DNA of 64,000 nt from Silvanigrella paludirubra (GTDB taxonomy: Bacteria; Bdellovibrionota_B; Oligoflexia; Silvanigrellales; Silvanigrellaceae), in the NCBI RefSeq assembly GCF_009208775.1, contig NZ_WFLM01000001.1, forward strand, positions 62,001-126,000. Direction: 5' to 3'. The position numbers and the translations under genes were made by a program. Positions 10,501 to 18,704 of the stretch are shown piece by piece. The notes under the pieces were generated by a model, which was not told the DNA's origin, made no database searches, and saw only the letters and a program-made list of their open reading frames with translations. Positions within the stretch are counted from its first letter, which is position 1, and the number at the start of each line of letters is the position of its first letter.

Positions 10501-13500
10501 ACCAGTGCGATTTAAGTTTTCAAAATAATCTTTATTTTTTAAATTTAATATATTTGGTATAATTTCTTTTATTAATTTATTTGATTCTATTTTTGTGATA
10601 TAAGCAGGATCTTCAGAAGTATCATAATGACCAAAAAATTTTAAAATAGATTTCATAGTAATATCATTTTCGTTAAAACCTAAACGTCTTAATTCTTCTG
10701 CAGTTCGTACAGAATTATAAACCCCTTGAGAAAACATAATGGTATAGCCAATTGCGGCACCAATAGGACCCGCTTTTGCTGATAATGGCAAAAGCAATGC
10801 GGTACCTAATGAACTTACAGCTCTTGCGCTGGTCAATGATGCATTGATATATAGATCTAATTTTTTATTTTCGTCGTCAGTTAAATTTCCTGCTTTAAAT
10901 AGATCGGCTGCTTGCCAAAACTCAAACCCAGAAGAAATTAAATTTAATCCAATTTGAGTTTTTGTTATCCCATTAAGAATATTTTTATTATGAAGCCAAT
11001 ATTCATTTGATTTAGAATATTTTAAAAGATCTAAACTTAAATCAGCATTATTTATAATTAGATTTGAAGCATCTCTTGTACCTTCAACAATAAATCCATT
11101 TTTAAATGATTGTTGAATCATTGATAGTGAATTTGGCATATTTATAAAATTAATAAAAATATTATATTTATTCGCCGCATTTGTAAATTTTTCAATTCCT
11201 TTAAATGAATATTTTGCAATTTTAGAACTTATAGATGTTTTGTATTTTGTTTGATAATATTGATTAAATAAAGATGATTTTTGTTCAAATGAATTAGCTT
11301 TTGAAATATCTTCCTCTTGAATGCTTAATTGATAAGAATTCTTTATTTTTTGAATAGTAGTTGTAAAATCACCGAGTGCATCTGTTTTTCTGCTTGTTAT
11401 ATTTTTTATTAAGTTACTAAATTTATTAAATCGAGATATTTTTTCTGTATGAAGAAGTTTTTCTAATTCACTAGTATTTATAGATAAAAATTCATTTGCA
11501 GATTTTCGAATGACATATAATTTATTCTCATTTTTAGCATTTGTAAATATACCATAATTATTTTTTGATAATTCATTTCCATTAGAATCAATTTTAATCA
11601 TACCAGTTCTAACTGATATAATATCTATTGGCATTTCTAGATGATTTAATTTTTCCAATAAAGATTGTGCATATGTTTCCATATTTTTAGTATCATTTAT
11701 ATTACCAGTTGGATTGCAACTAATAATATCAATATGGTGTATTAAAGTTTTTTTGTTTATTGTAGTTATTTCGTATAACCTATTTGCAAGCTCTTCTGGA
11801 TTTAAATCACCTATTGTCATTATATTGTTTTTTAATTCAGCATGCCCAACAAGGTAAATATTTAATTTTTCTCCATAGCTTCTTAATTCCTCTTTTATCT
11901 TAAGATTTTCATTATCTATATAAGAAACTTTTTTAGTAGAATATTTTTCTTTTGATGATAAGAATTCTTTATTATAAATAAAATTAGCGGCATTTTTTGT
12001 ATTTTCATCAAGATTTAACTGAAAAATAAGATTTCTAGGTGGAAAATATTCACCATTAGGTGCAATAGATTTTTTTGCCCAAGAAGATTTAGCGTCTTCT
12101 TCAGTTGCATTATTAAATACTTTATTTTTTACATTAAATTCAGAAAGAGATTCAATAATTTTTGTTTTTTTAAAGTCACGATTATTTTCTATGCTTTCAG
12201 GGTATATATCTTCATATACAGAATATAGAGCAGAAGGACCTGATATGGCTATAGTAGCTCTGCTATCAGTTAGTAAAGTATCATATCTGTAACTTAAAGC
12301 TTTGCTATCAAAATCTCTTACAGATTCTAAATTTGGTCTTATATATGCTTTGTCATTTATAAGAATATAATTTGATTTTTTTGGATAATATAAATTTGGA
12401 TTATTTTTTTCATAATTATTTAACTTAAGATAATTTTCTTTTATTTTATTTTTTAGTAGCTGGATCCAATCAGAATTTTTAGAAGCTGAATGTGATGCGA
12501 TAAAATTATTTGAATCTTCTGCAGTTCGAAACTCACCCTCTCTTATTTTTACATCATTAATTTTATTAAATACAGATTCTAAATTATTTATATTTTTGAG
12601 TTTATTTAATTCGTCTTTTAGGATATTTTTAATATGACTTTTTTGTTCGGTTGTTAAAGAATTAATATAATCTAATTGATCAAAAAACTTTTCTAAATAA
12701 AAATTACTTTTTGTTCTTGATGGTAAAAAATTTTCGTTATAATTAAATAATTGTTCATAAAAAATGAGAGATATAGATCGAAAGCTATTTTTTAAATAAT
12801 TTTTACTTATTTCATCTGTATTATTTGTCATAAAATAGTTATAAGGATTTAATGCAGGTAAAATATCAGCATCCATATAAATGCCACCTTTACTTGCTAA
12901 AATTTCTACACGAGCGCTATCGCTAGCTCCTGCTAAATTTCCTCTAAGATATAATTCTTGTTCGTAATTATTTTTAAGAGTCCAAATTTGTTTCTCATTT
13001 TTTATGTCTTTAAAATCGATATTTGAGAATTCGTTTTTTAAAGATTTTATATCATTATTCATTTTTTCAATATTTGAGTTAATCTTTTCAAAGGTTACAT
13101 CATTTTTGTTATATAAAATATTTTCTATAAATAAAAATCTTTCTTGATCTAATGTTAACTTTGAATTTGAAGATTTATTAGATATTAATTTTTCAAACAA
13201 TGCATTTTGTAAAGATATAATTTTATCTGCAAGTATTTTTTCATAATAAAGATCATTCTTTTTATCGTTAACTACTAATGGTGAATATTCTTTGATTAAT
13301 TTATTTGTTTCATTAACAAACATATTTTCAGAGTCATACCAGATATTAATTTTATAATCTGGGTTTAATTTTGCCCATATTTTAATATAATCTTTTTGAA
13401 TTTCACCTAATGTTCCACCTACCCAAATATAATGTATATTTTTTGGAATAGATTTGGCTGTAAGATCATACTTTATTTTCAAATGTTCTAATATTACATT

Positions 13501-13884
13501 ATAATTATTTTCATAAGTATTATTTTTGTCTAATAGATATGGTTTTGGTAGGTTTTTTATTAAATTATATAGCAATTGGTATTTTTTTTCTAATGTCGAG
13601 TATTCGTTTTTATCTTTAAGTTTAATTAATAAATCTTTTATGTTATTTGTGTGTTCATATTCAGAACCGGAGATATTTTTTTCAAGTTCATTGATAAAAT
13701 TGAGATCGAAGGGATCGGTTGTAATTAAATTTTCATTTATTTCTGATGAATAATTTGATTTGATAGTGTTTTTTTCAGTGTTTGATTCGGTATTTATTTT
13801 ATTGGAACAACTATAAATTCCACTAATAAAGAAAGAAAAACAGGAAAACATGATGGTTTGATTTAATATGAAAATATTTTTCAT
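7519..13884 (-). CDS. large TcdA/TcdB-like glycosyltransferase toxin with C80 autoprotease and RTX repeats
   Basis: A 2121-residue predicted toxin. Residues 1-26 form a hydrophobic signal with a possible lipobox ending at C26. Residues about 145-600 match the GT44 glycosyltransferase of large clostridial toxins: IPKNIHYIWVGG with W154, then D322, R325 and the DAD motif D338/D340. Spacings among these equal those of W102, D270, R273, D286 and D288 in TcdB. Residues about 655-790 resemble the C80 cysteine protease, with H681 in LVGHA and C723 in ISCNP. Residues about 860-1170 resemble the TcdA/TcdB translocation region, with a hydrophobic hairpin near 1015-1060. RTX-like nonapeptides lie at about 1383-1440 and 1805-1885, flanking a helical stretch. 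The C-terminal repetitive CROP domain of clostridial toxins is absent. Predicted role: glycosylation of a eukaryotic target protein after self-cleavage. No type I secretion genes are nearby. Confidence 0.85.
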   Translation of the reverse strand: MKNIFILNQTIMFSCFSFFISGIYSCSNKINTESNTEKNTIKSNYSSEINENLITTDPFDLNFINELEKNISGSEYEHTNNIKDLLIKLKDKNEYSTLEKKYQLLYNLIKNLPKPYLLDKNNTYENNYNVILEHLKIKYDLTAKSIPKNIHYIWVGGTLGEIQKDYIKIWAKLNPDYKINIWYDSENMFVNETNKLIKEYSPLVVNDKKNDLYYEKILADKIISLQNALFEKLISNKSSNSKLTLDQERFLFIENILYNKNDVTFEKINSNIEKMNNDIKSLKNEFSNIDFKDIKNEKQIWTLKNNYEQELYLRGNLAGASDSARVEILASKGGIYMDADILPALNPYNYFMTNNTDEISKNYLKNSFRSISLIFYEQLFNYNENFLPSRTKSNFYLEKFFDQLDYINSLTTEQKSHIKNILKDELNKLKNINNLESVFNKINDVKIREGEFRTAEDSNNFIASHSASKNSDWIQLLKNKIKENYLKLNNYEKNNPNLYYPKKSNYILINDKAYIRPNLESVRDFDSKALSYRYDTLLTDSRATIAISGPSALYSVYEDIYPESIENNRDFKKTKIIESLSEFNVKNKVFNNATEEDAKSSWAKKSIAPNGEYFPPRNLIFQLNLDENTKNAANFIYNKEFLSSKEKYSTKKVSYIDNENLKIKEELRSYGEKLNIYLVGHAELKNNIMTIGDLNPEELANRLYEITTINKKTLIHHIDIISCNPTGNINDTKNMETYAQSLLEKLNHLEMPIDIISVRTGMIKIDSNGNELSKNNYGIFTNAKNENKLYVIRKSANEFLSINTSELEKLLHTEKISRFNKFSNLIKNITSRKTDALGDFTTTIQKIKNSYQLSIQEEDISKANSFEQKSSLFNQYYQTKYKTSISSKIAKYSFKGIEKFTNAANKYNIFINFINMPNSLSMIQQSFKNGFIVEGTRDASNLIINNADLSLDLLKYSKSNEYWLHNKNILNGITKTQIGLNLISSGFEFWQAADLFKAGNLTDDENKKLDLYINASLTSARAVSSLGTALLLPLSAKAGPIGAAIGYTIMFSQGVYNSVRTAEELRRLGFNENDITMKSILKFFGHYDTSEDPAYITKIESNKLIKEIIPNILNLKNKDYFENLNRTGNNSLFYFKKLIYPKVDLYIPFTYETRIIACAYGGCGISKTPGVPIPNKSHSCLTNNSYIGSDVNINLKNDILSKHNNSINTYHSFLTKKETNTPSLPNNQYYSQANIQYINHTVTCPSVNSNTTMIERIDNPSIENKEKLKSIPDSKKANLFLVGFGDQGIHGNMISSIVADQNDINLFNIHPSTYMLHLVGGKKEDVFEFYDIVQSKENEKGFIDGGEGIDTIHLQGISNKNLTVNLNNNKSNDFPQFRNIENVFGSNQDDVIHGNESDNSLFGNSGNDSINGNEGNDNLFPGAGFDKLNGGKGNDTYVILLKDLTNNDISKIMNDYFTITNEIKIMEDKINNISESLLSINNNNIHIFSSIKVIDSSYYSSMNKLSNAVQTSKQNILNIKNKYIELKDLSNSIRIKINNINSELKDYEFKNTSIHKELLIIKESLQKISNFEINSNSSLDEIDLFMNKINQFHTENTLSDEAIRHYQNRNNYYVSEALESNKKNSIYLKKITLSQLQPMIHEKSSNLMNTLNLIKNDLFNLIKNYGIIIDKSQSIRDGMKIIDNYDDSYDSNTENGLDTIMTDIKNLVTRKSNSHLYIGFYENEKFIPAIQVSNYFQSEKNQHLIISDIKGNIYTSKNGNLYIENENNLEITPIDTFKITHENSIIQIDKPIFGNLENILKAKNIIGTLKNDEIHGDQNNNFISGVGGFDKLYGHDGDDTLSATLASHIPKDYSEENILEFFKNLLGYPTTTKLNGGKGFDTYILNFSPDLYSSFENSNYLEIDNEDENESMDNLYIHNSNIKITNIIFESIKENLKSDLQISFQDELSKKYYYINLKNWFISSKYRHLQIQIGKQITVSSTLIEQITKVIENTDERFHFNLSIKNNYSREIIFHKNSFNEINSNFKLNNLTNLNYIFHVNDARLAKLKISHFENDLYLQLNYPNSDDFIFTIIREYYPNKLNLENLMIGINSENLIDPKNFKNMVSELDEGSFIEISMIK
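8231..8475 (-). repeat. second RTX-like calcium-binding repeat block in the toxin
   Basis: Codes for GGxGxDxL-type repeats, including GVGGFDKLYGHDGDDTL and NGGKGFDTYIL, interrupted by a roughly 30-residue insertion. Such nonapeptides bind calcium in a parallel beta-roll. Confidence 0.7.
9571..9740 (-). repeat. first RTX-like calcium-binding repeat block in the toxin
   Basis: Codes for about five consecutive GGxGxDxx-type nonapeptides, for example NSGNDSINGNEGNDNLF and NGGKGNDTYV, the pattern of haemolysin-type calcium-binding repeats. Confidence 0.85.
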
Positions 13885-14148
13885 TTATTTAACCTTATAT
13901 AAATTTAATTTATTTGATAATGTATGGGCATAGATTTAAAATTTTAAATAAATTTCAAGTATTATTAAAATTTTGAAATTATGATGTAATATATAAAATA
14001 CAATTAAATAATTGTCAAATATTTGTGTTTTTTCATAAATAAAATATATAGAGAGTTAATTTAAAAGAATAAATATAATTAAATATATGAATTGGAGTAT
14101 AATATTTTTTTTATTTTTATAAATATTTTTTAAAGATATAGATAAATA

Positions 14149-14586
14149 TTACTCAAAATTTATAAGTCCTTGGTGCCCACTTGATCCGCTATATTTATGT
14201 TTTACAAAATTTGAATTATTTTTAATCGAATAAGTTAAACCATCTAAATATGAATTAACAAATATTGTAAATTTTCCAACCTCATTTCCGTTAGATTGCA
14301 CTGAAAAATCTAGGGCATCGTCTAAATCGTATCCATTACTTTGCCACTGTGCCCAAAAATCAATTGTTACACATTGATTTGCATTTACAACTTGATCGGC
14401 TGAATGATCATTATTTGTATTCATTTGATATCCAGAGGTTCTTTTAATTTCTAGGGAATAATTAAAATTATTGCAGACTTTGTAACTACTATCTAAATTT
14501 GTCCATGCATGTGCTTGGAAACTTATTGTTGTATTTATAACAGTTAATGCTATTGGTAAAAAATATAACTTTTTAAAATGAAACAT
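14149..14586 (-). CDS. small secreted protein of unknown function
   Basis: A 145-residue protein with a signal peptide (KK at 5-6, hydrophobic core, AHA/W cleavage at 27/28). The mature part has about 118 residues, only two cysteines, both in the first half, and is rich in Asn, Ser and aromatic residues, which fits a small beta-sandwich. It begins after AAAGGAG on the same strand as the toxin and 264 nt upstream of it, so separate transcription is more likely. No family recognised. An accessory or second effector role is a guess from position only. Confidence 0.65.
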   Translation of the reverse strand: MFHFKKLYFLPIALTVINTTISFQAHAWTNLDSSYKVCNNFNYSLEIKRTSGYQMNTNNDHSADQVVNANQCVTIDFWAQWQSNGYDLDDALDFSVQSNGNEVGKFTIFVNSYLDGLTYSIKNNSNFVKHKYSGSSGHQGLINFE

Positions 14587-14911
14587 TTAAAACTCCTTTA
14601 AGATATATCAGCCTGTATGTATATAAAAAATATATAACTAAAATTTGAATCGAGGCAAATTAATTCAATTCTGTAAAATTAATATACAAAAATAAATAAA
14701 TATTTGGGTATAAATAGTCTTTTTAAAATATGTCTTAAAATAAAATTGGTAATATATTTATTTATAAAAAATTTATAATTTAACTTGATTTAAGGCTTTT
14801 TTTAAAATATTTAATGTTCTGTTTTTTTACTATTTATTTTTTAGATATAATTTTTACAATGTCTATAAATAATACAGATTTGATTATTTTTATATTAAAA
14901 TTTAAGTTTTT
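14587..14911. other. 325-nt AT-rich intergenic region
   Basis: I find no convincing ORF, RNA gene or strong hairpin here. It presumably carries the promoter of the small secreted gene on its left side and untranslated sequence after the SanA-like gene on its right. Confidence 0.5.
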
Positions 14912-15550
14912 CTAGAATAAAAAATTCTTTTCATCATATGGTGTTACTTTAAAAATTACTTGAAAATAATCTTTTGTACGAGCAAAGAACTCTCTTATAG
15001 AATAGTACCAAACATCTTTCATTTCTCCTGCACTCACTCCTTCAGCATTGATTCCTATTTCTCTTGCAATCCAAACCGATCTTGTTAAATGAAAGTTCTG
15101 CGAAATAATGTAAGCACTTTTAATATTAAAAACTTCTTTGGATCTTAATATAGTTGCATAAGTATTATAACCTTTTTCATCTGTTACTAATGCTTCTTCT
15201 GGAATACCGCTTTTTAAAGCAAATTTTTTCATTGCAGCTGTTTCATTATAATAACTATCGGTTCCATCACCACTCATTAATATATTTTTAACTAACTTTT
15301 TATTGTACAAATTTATTGCGGTTTCCATTCTTGCTTTTAAAACCCCAGATAATGAATCTCCATGAACGCTCGCCCCTAAAACAATGGCGTATTCTTTTGG
15401 CTGATCTAGGTTGGTGTTATTTCTTGAATTCACAAACATAATAATATTTGTAATTAAAAATGTTGAAAAAATTAAAAAAATTATACTTAAAATAAAAGTA
15501 ACAATTAATTTAATAATTTTTATAATTATTTTTAGAGTCTTAAGAATCAA
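14912..15550 (-). CDS. SanA/YdcF-like (DUF218) envelope protein
   Basis: A 212-residue protein with one N-terminal membrane segment (about residues 8-35) and a DUF218 domain facing the periplasm. Typical motifs are AIVLGASVHGD, the ARMETAINLY helix, ILMSGDG, NTYATILRS and SQNFHLTRSVWIARE. The closest described relative is SanA, which affects cell-envelope permeability and vancomycin sensitivity in enteric bacteria; its chemistry is not established. The start codon is TTG, set 5 nt after AGGAG, and no better start is available. Confidence 0.8.
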   Translation of the reverse strand: MILKTLKIIIKIIKLIVTFILSIIFLIFSTFLITNIIMFVNSRNNTNLDQPKEYAIVLGASVHGDSLSGVLKARMETAINLYNKKLVKNILMSGDGTDSYYNETAAMKKFALKSGIPEEALVTDEKGYNTYATILRSKEVFNIKSAYIISQNFHLTRSVWIAREIGINAEGVSAGEMKDVWYYSIREFFARTKDYFQVIFKVTPYDEKNFLF

Positions 15551-15692
15551 AACATCTCCTGTCTAATAAAGAAGAGCCTATTTCATCTATCCTTTTTCTT
15601 TTGTCTAAAAATTGCAGCCCTATGTCAAATTGCTGGAACTTCTATTTCTTCTAAAAAGTAACATACAATTGAATGAATTAGGGAGTCTTTAA

Positions 15693-17534
15693 GTGAGAAT
15701 CAGAAAAGTTGTCAAAAAAATATTTTTGATCCTTATATTATTATCATGTATTAATAATGTCTACTGTTTAGAAAATCCAGCTGCAATCTCACCAAAAACT
15801 CAGGGTGATACTTTTATTTTACCACCAGTTAGACGAATTGCGATTGATTTAGTAGAGACAAATATTGATAAATTTAGAGTTTTTATGAGGAAACAGGATA
15901 GGTTGTTGTACGGTGTTCCTGCATTTCCATTTAATGAACAAGATATACAAAGAATGTTAGCGGAAGATGTTGCTGATGAAATAAAAAATACAGGCAGATT
16001 TTGGAATTTATCACTTACCGAATTTGTTAAATTAATTCCTATGTCAGGAAATCAAGAAAATTTTAATAATTTACAAAAAACGGAAAAATTAAAGAGAAGA
16101 CTTGAAAATGATTACAATATTGAAGCTTGGATAAAGCCCTCTGTTTATTTTGCACCCGATCAAACTTTAGTAAGAGTGGTTTTAAAAGGACCTGGTATAA
16201 ATTCGTCTGTTTGGGCTAGAGAGGATATTACATTAGAGCCACAGGCGAATGAAGAAAAAATTAAAAATTCATTTTCTCAAGCATTAGCTAGACTAATAAA
16301 TACAATGGGACATGATGGAAAAATAACATATATAAGAGAAAACTTACTAACAATAGATTTTGGATTAGAAAGAGGAATTGTTAGAGGGGAAAAATTATTT
16401 GCAGGTTTTATTATATTAACTAGTTTTCATCCTCAAACGGGTGAATTTTTAAGGTCACAAAGAATTCCTATTCATGAATTAAAAGTAATGGAGTCAAGAC
16501 AAGGTAGTTCACTTTGCCAAATTGTAGCATCTGATCGATTGGCATTTGAGCAGGCATTAAAACTTTTAGGAACAAATGATGTTTCCATGTTAGTTTGGAG
16601 ACAAACAAAAAATAACTATAAAGATGGATGGAGAGAGCCTTATAATCCTGATACAGCACCCATACTAGGTGCGGCAGATATTGGTTTTGGGATTCCTATT
16701 ACAGAAAAAGAATCACCCGAATCGGTACGTTCTATCATTCCTCCTGTTATTTTTGAAAATGAAAATAAAAATAATATAAAAATGGCTCAAGGTAAGGAAA
16801 CGCAATTAAATAATAAAACAAATACAGAGAGGCAGGGATTACCTTATCAAATTACTCCTAAAGAAGAAAATGCTCAAATTCTTCCTGTTGTTTCATATAA
16901 AAGAGCAATTATAAATAAACCCGAAACTTGGGTTCCGTATTCCGCTCTTATAGGTTCTGGAATTACTGTTGGAACAATTAATAGTAGTCATTCTACTTTT
17001 CCTAATACACTGTTGAATAAAATTTCTGCTTCAAGTTATATTGATTTAGATTCAAAGATTGAATTTAAATTGTTACCTTATGCTCAGTTTTCATATTTTT
17101 CGGGAAATGATCTTTCAGGTAATTCTTTTTATTTAGGCGCCACATTTTTTGATACAATCGTTCATACAACTCCAAATGACTCCTTATCTATAGGTGGGTC
17201 TTTAGAATATATGGACGGAAATATTAATTTTGGTTGTGATTGTCTTCCTTCCGTATCATTAACTCATCCCTCTGTATTTGCTAATGTAATGTGGGAAGAT
17301 AAAATTCCCACTTTTGGAAATTATAATATTATAGCTGGACTTTCATTAATAGACTTTGTGCAACAGGCTCCCGTTTGGAGTTTAAAAGGAAATATTCGTC
17401 CTTTTGCTACACTTCCTAAAGAATTAGTTTTTGATATCGGACTCAAACGATTTACTTCTGGCTGGATAGAATTTAGCATTGGAGCTTCTTGGGACTTTAT
17501 TTCTGAATATAATTATTTAAAACCAATTTTGTAA
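15693..17534 (+). CDS. unknown exported protein, possible outer-membrane C-terminal region
   Basis: A 613-residue exported protein starting at GTG, 7 nt after GGGAG. A signal peptide is visible (RKVVKK, hydrophobic core, cleavage near residue 25). The N-terminal half (to about 300) is mixed alpha/beta and includes LPPVRRIAIDL and a region on long-chain duplicated strands. A low-complexity Asn/Lys/Glu linker spans about 345-410. Residues 420-613 show alternating hydrophobic and polar residues with many Gly and aromatics, as in beta-barrel or beta-sandwich proteins. I do not recognise a family. Envelope location is inferred. Confidence 0.6.
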   Translation: MRIRKVVKKIFLILILLSCINNVYCLENPAAISPKTQGDTFILPPVRRIAIDLVETNIDKFRVFMRKQDRLLYGVPAFPFNEQDIQRMLAEDVADEIKNTGRFWNLSLTEFVKLIPMSGNQENFNNLQKTEKLKRRLENDYNIEAWIKPSVYFAPDQTLVRVVLKGPGINSSVWAREDITLEPQANEEKIKNSFSQALARLINTMGHDGKITYIRENLLTIDFGLERGIVRGEKLFAGFIILTSFHPQTGEFLRSQRIPIHELKVMESRQGSSLCQIVASDRLAFEQALKLLGTNDVSMLVWRQTKNNYKDGWREPYNPDTAPILGAADIGFGIPITEKESPESVRSIIPPVIFENENKNNIKMAQGKETQLNNKTNTERQGLPYQITPKEENAQILPVVSYKRAIINKPETWVPYSALIGSGITVGTINSSHSTFPNTLLNKISASSYIDLDSKIEFKLLPYAQFSYFSGNDLSGNSFYLGATFFDTIVHTTPNDSLSIGGSLEYMDGNINFGCDCLPSVSLTHPSVFANVMWEDKIPTFGNYNIIAGLSLIDFVQQAPVWSLKGNIRPFATLPKELVFDIGLKRFTSGWIEFSIGASWDFISEYNYLKPIL

Positions 17535-17623
17535 ATCTAAACTTTCTTTTTTCTAAATTTGCTTTTAATAAAAGTTACGTATAAAATTTACTGTTTCTTT
17601 TTTATTCTTTGGAGCAAATTTTA

Positions 17624-18271
17624 ATGGACTTTATAAATTCAATTCTTCAATTTCTATTTTCAGTTTTAAAAGACCCTATTAAATTAATTCAAGTTGTCGG
17701 TTATACGGGATTAATTCTTATTGTTTTTGCAGAAACAGGTTTACTAATTGGCTTTTTTTTACCAGGTGACTCTTTATTAATTGCAGCGGGATTATTTGCT
17801 GCAAAGGGTGACATGAATATCTTAATTTTAATAAGTACATTAACCGTAGCTGCTATTGTTGGTGATGCTGTTGGGTTTTATATTGGTCGAAAATTAGGAC
17901 CAAAGTTGTATAATAAAGAAGATTCTTTCTTTTTTAGAAAAAAACATTTAATTGCAGCTCATGAATTTTATGAAAAACATGGTGGTAAAACTATCATTAT
18001 TGCAAGATTTATTCCTATTATAAGAACATTTGCACCAACAGTAGCAGGAGCTGCTGAAATGAATTATTTTAGGTTTGCTATGTTTAATATTATTGGTGGT
18101 TTTTTATGGGTCTGGAGTATGTTACTTGGCGGCTTTTATTTGGGAAGAGTTTTTGGTGATAAAATAAACGATTATATTCATTATTTAATCATTGGAGTCA
18201 TTTTTGTTTCTTTTATTCCAATTATTATTAAATGGATTAAAACAAGAAAAGAAACAAATAAAGTAGCATAA
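17624..18271 (+). CDS. DedA-family membrane protein
   Basis: A 215-residue polytopic protein of the DedA/VTT superfamily, whose members include undecaprenyl-phosphate and phospholipid flippases needed for envelope integrity. The signature regions are present: FAETGLLIGFFLPGDSLL early, GDAVGFYIGRKLG, then ARFIPIIRTFAPTVAGAAEM with the conserved arginines and the FR-P-R pattern. Several hydrophobic segments end in a basic tail. An in-frame TTG lies 15 nt upstream, but GGAG is placed 9 nt before the ATG at 17624, so I use the ATG. Same strand as the preceding unknown exported protein. Confidence 0.9.
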   Translation: MDFINSILQFLFSVLKDPIKLIQVVGYTGLILIVFAETGLLIGFFLPGDSLLIAAGLFAAKGDMNILILISTLTVAAIVGDAVGFYIGRKLGPKLYNKEDSFFFRKKHLIAAHEFYEKHGGKTIIIARFIPIIRTFAPTVAGAAEMNYFRFAMFNIIGGFLWVWSMLLGGFYLGRVFGDKINDYIHYLIIGVIFVSFIPIIIKWIKTRKETNKVA

Positions 18272-18279
18272 AGTTTCTA

Positions 18280-18702
18280 TTAATCTCTAATTTTAGTTAC
18301 GATATTATTTTCGGTTTCCCACACGGTTATAGATTGTAATTGAATATTATCTATTTTTTCAAAAGCTAATTTTTCTTCTAATCTTTCCCAAATGCATTCG
18401 ACAAAAATTTCTGTTGTTGGAATTTTTCCTTGTAGCCAGGAAACATCAAAATTTAAATGTTTGTGATCCACATCATTTATAATAGATTCATTTACAATAT
18501 CTTTTAATTTTTGCAAATTGAACATCATTCCCGTTTCTGGGTCTATATTGCCTTTTATTGAAACTTCTAATTTGTAATTATGACCATGTCCATTTTTACC
18601 TGAACATTTCCCAAAAATAAGTTTATTTTTTTCGTCACTAAAGTTTGGATTATATAAACGATGACTAGCGCAAAATGAAAAATGACGTTTTAAAATTAGC
18701 AT
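18280..18702 (-). CDS. 6-pyruvoyltetrahydropterin synthase / QueD family protein
   Basis: A 140-residue zinc enzyme of the PTPS/QueD family acting on dihydroneopterin triphosphate. Zinc ligands H14 (CASHRL), H39 and H41 (GHGHNY) and the catalytic Cys33 are present. PTTE near residue 100 and the C-terminal VWETENN are also typical. In bacteria the commonest role is the second step of queuosine synthesis (QueD), but the GKCSGKNGHGHNY and DPETGMMFNL forms are also like pterin-making enzymes. I therefore keep both options and give no symbol. The start lies 2 nt after the ABC1-kinase stop, so the two are co-transcribed. Confidence 0.85.
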   Translation of the reverse strand: MLILKRHFSFCASHRLYNPNFSDEKNKLIFGKCSGKNGHGHNYKLEVSIKGNIDPETGMMFNLQKLKDIVNESIINDVDHKHLNFDVSWLQGKIPTTEIFVECIWERLEEKLAFEKIDNIQLQSITVWETENNIVTKIRD

Positions 18703-18704
18703 AA

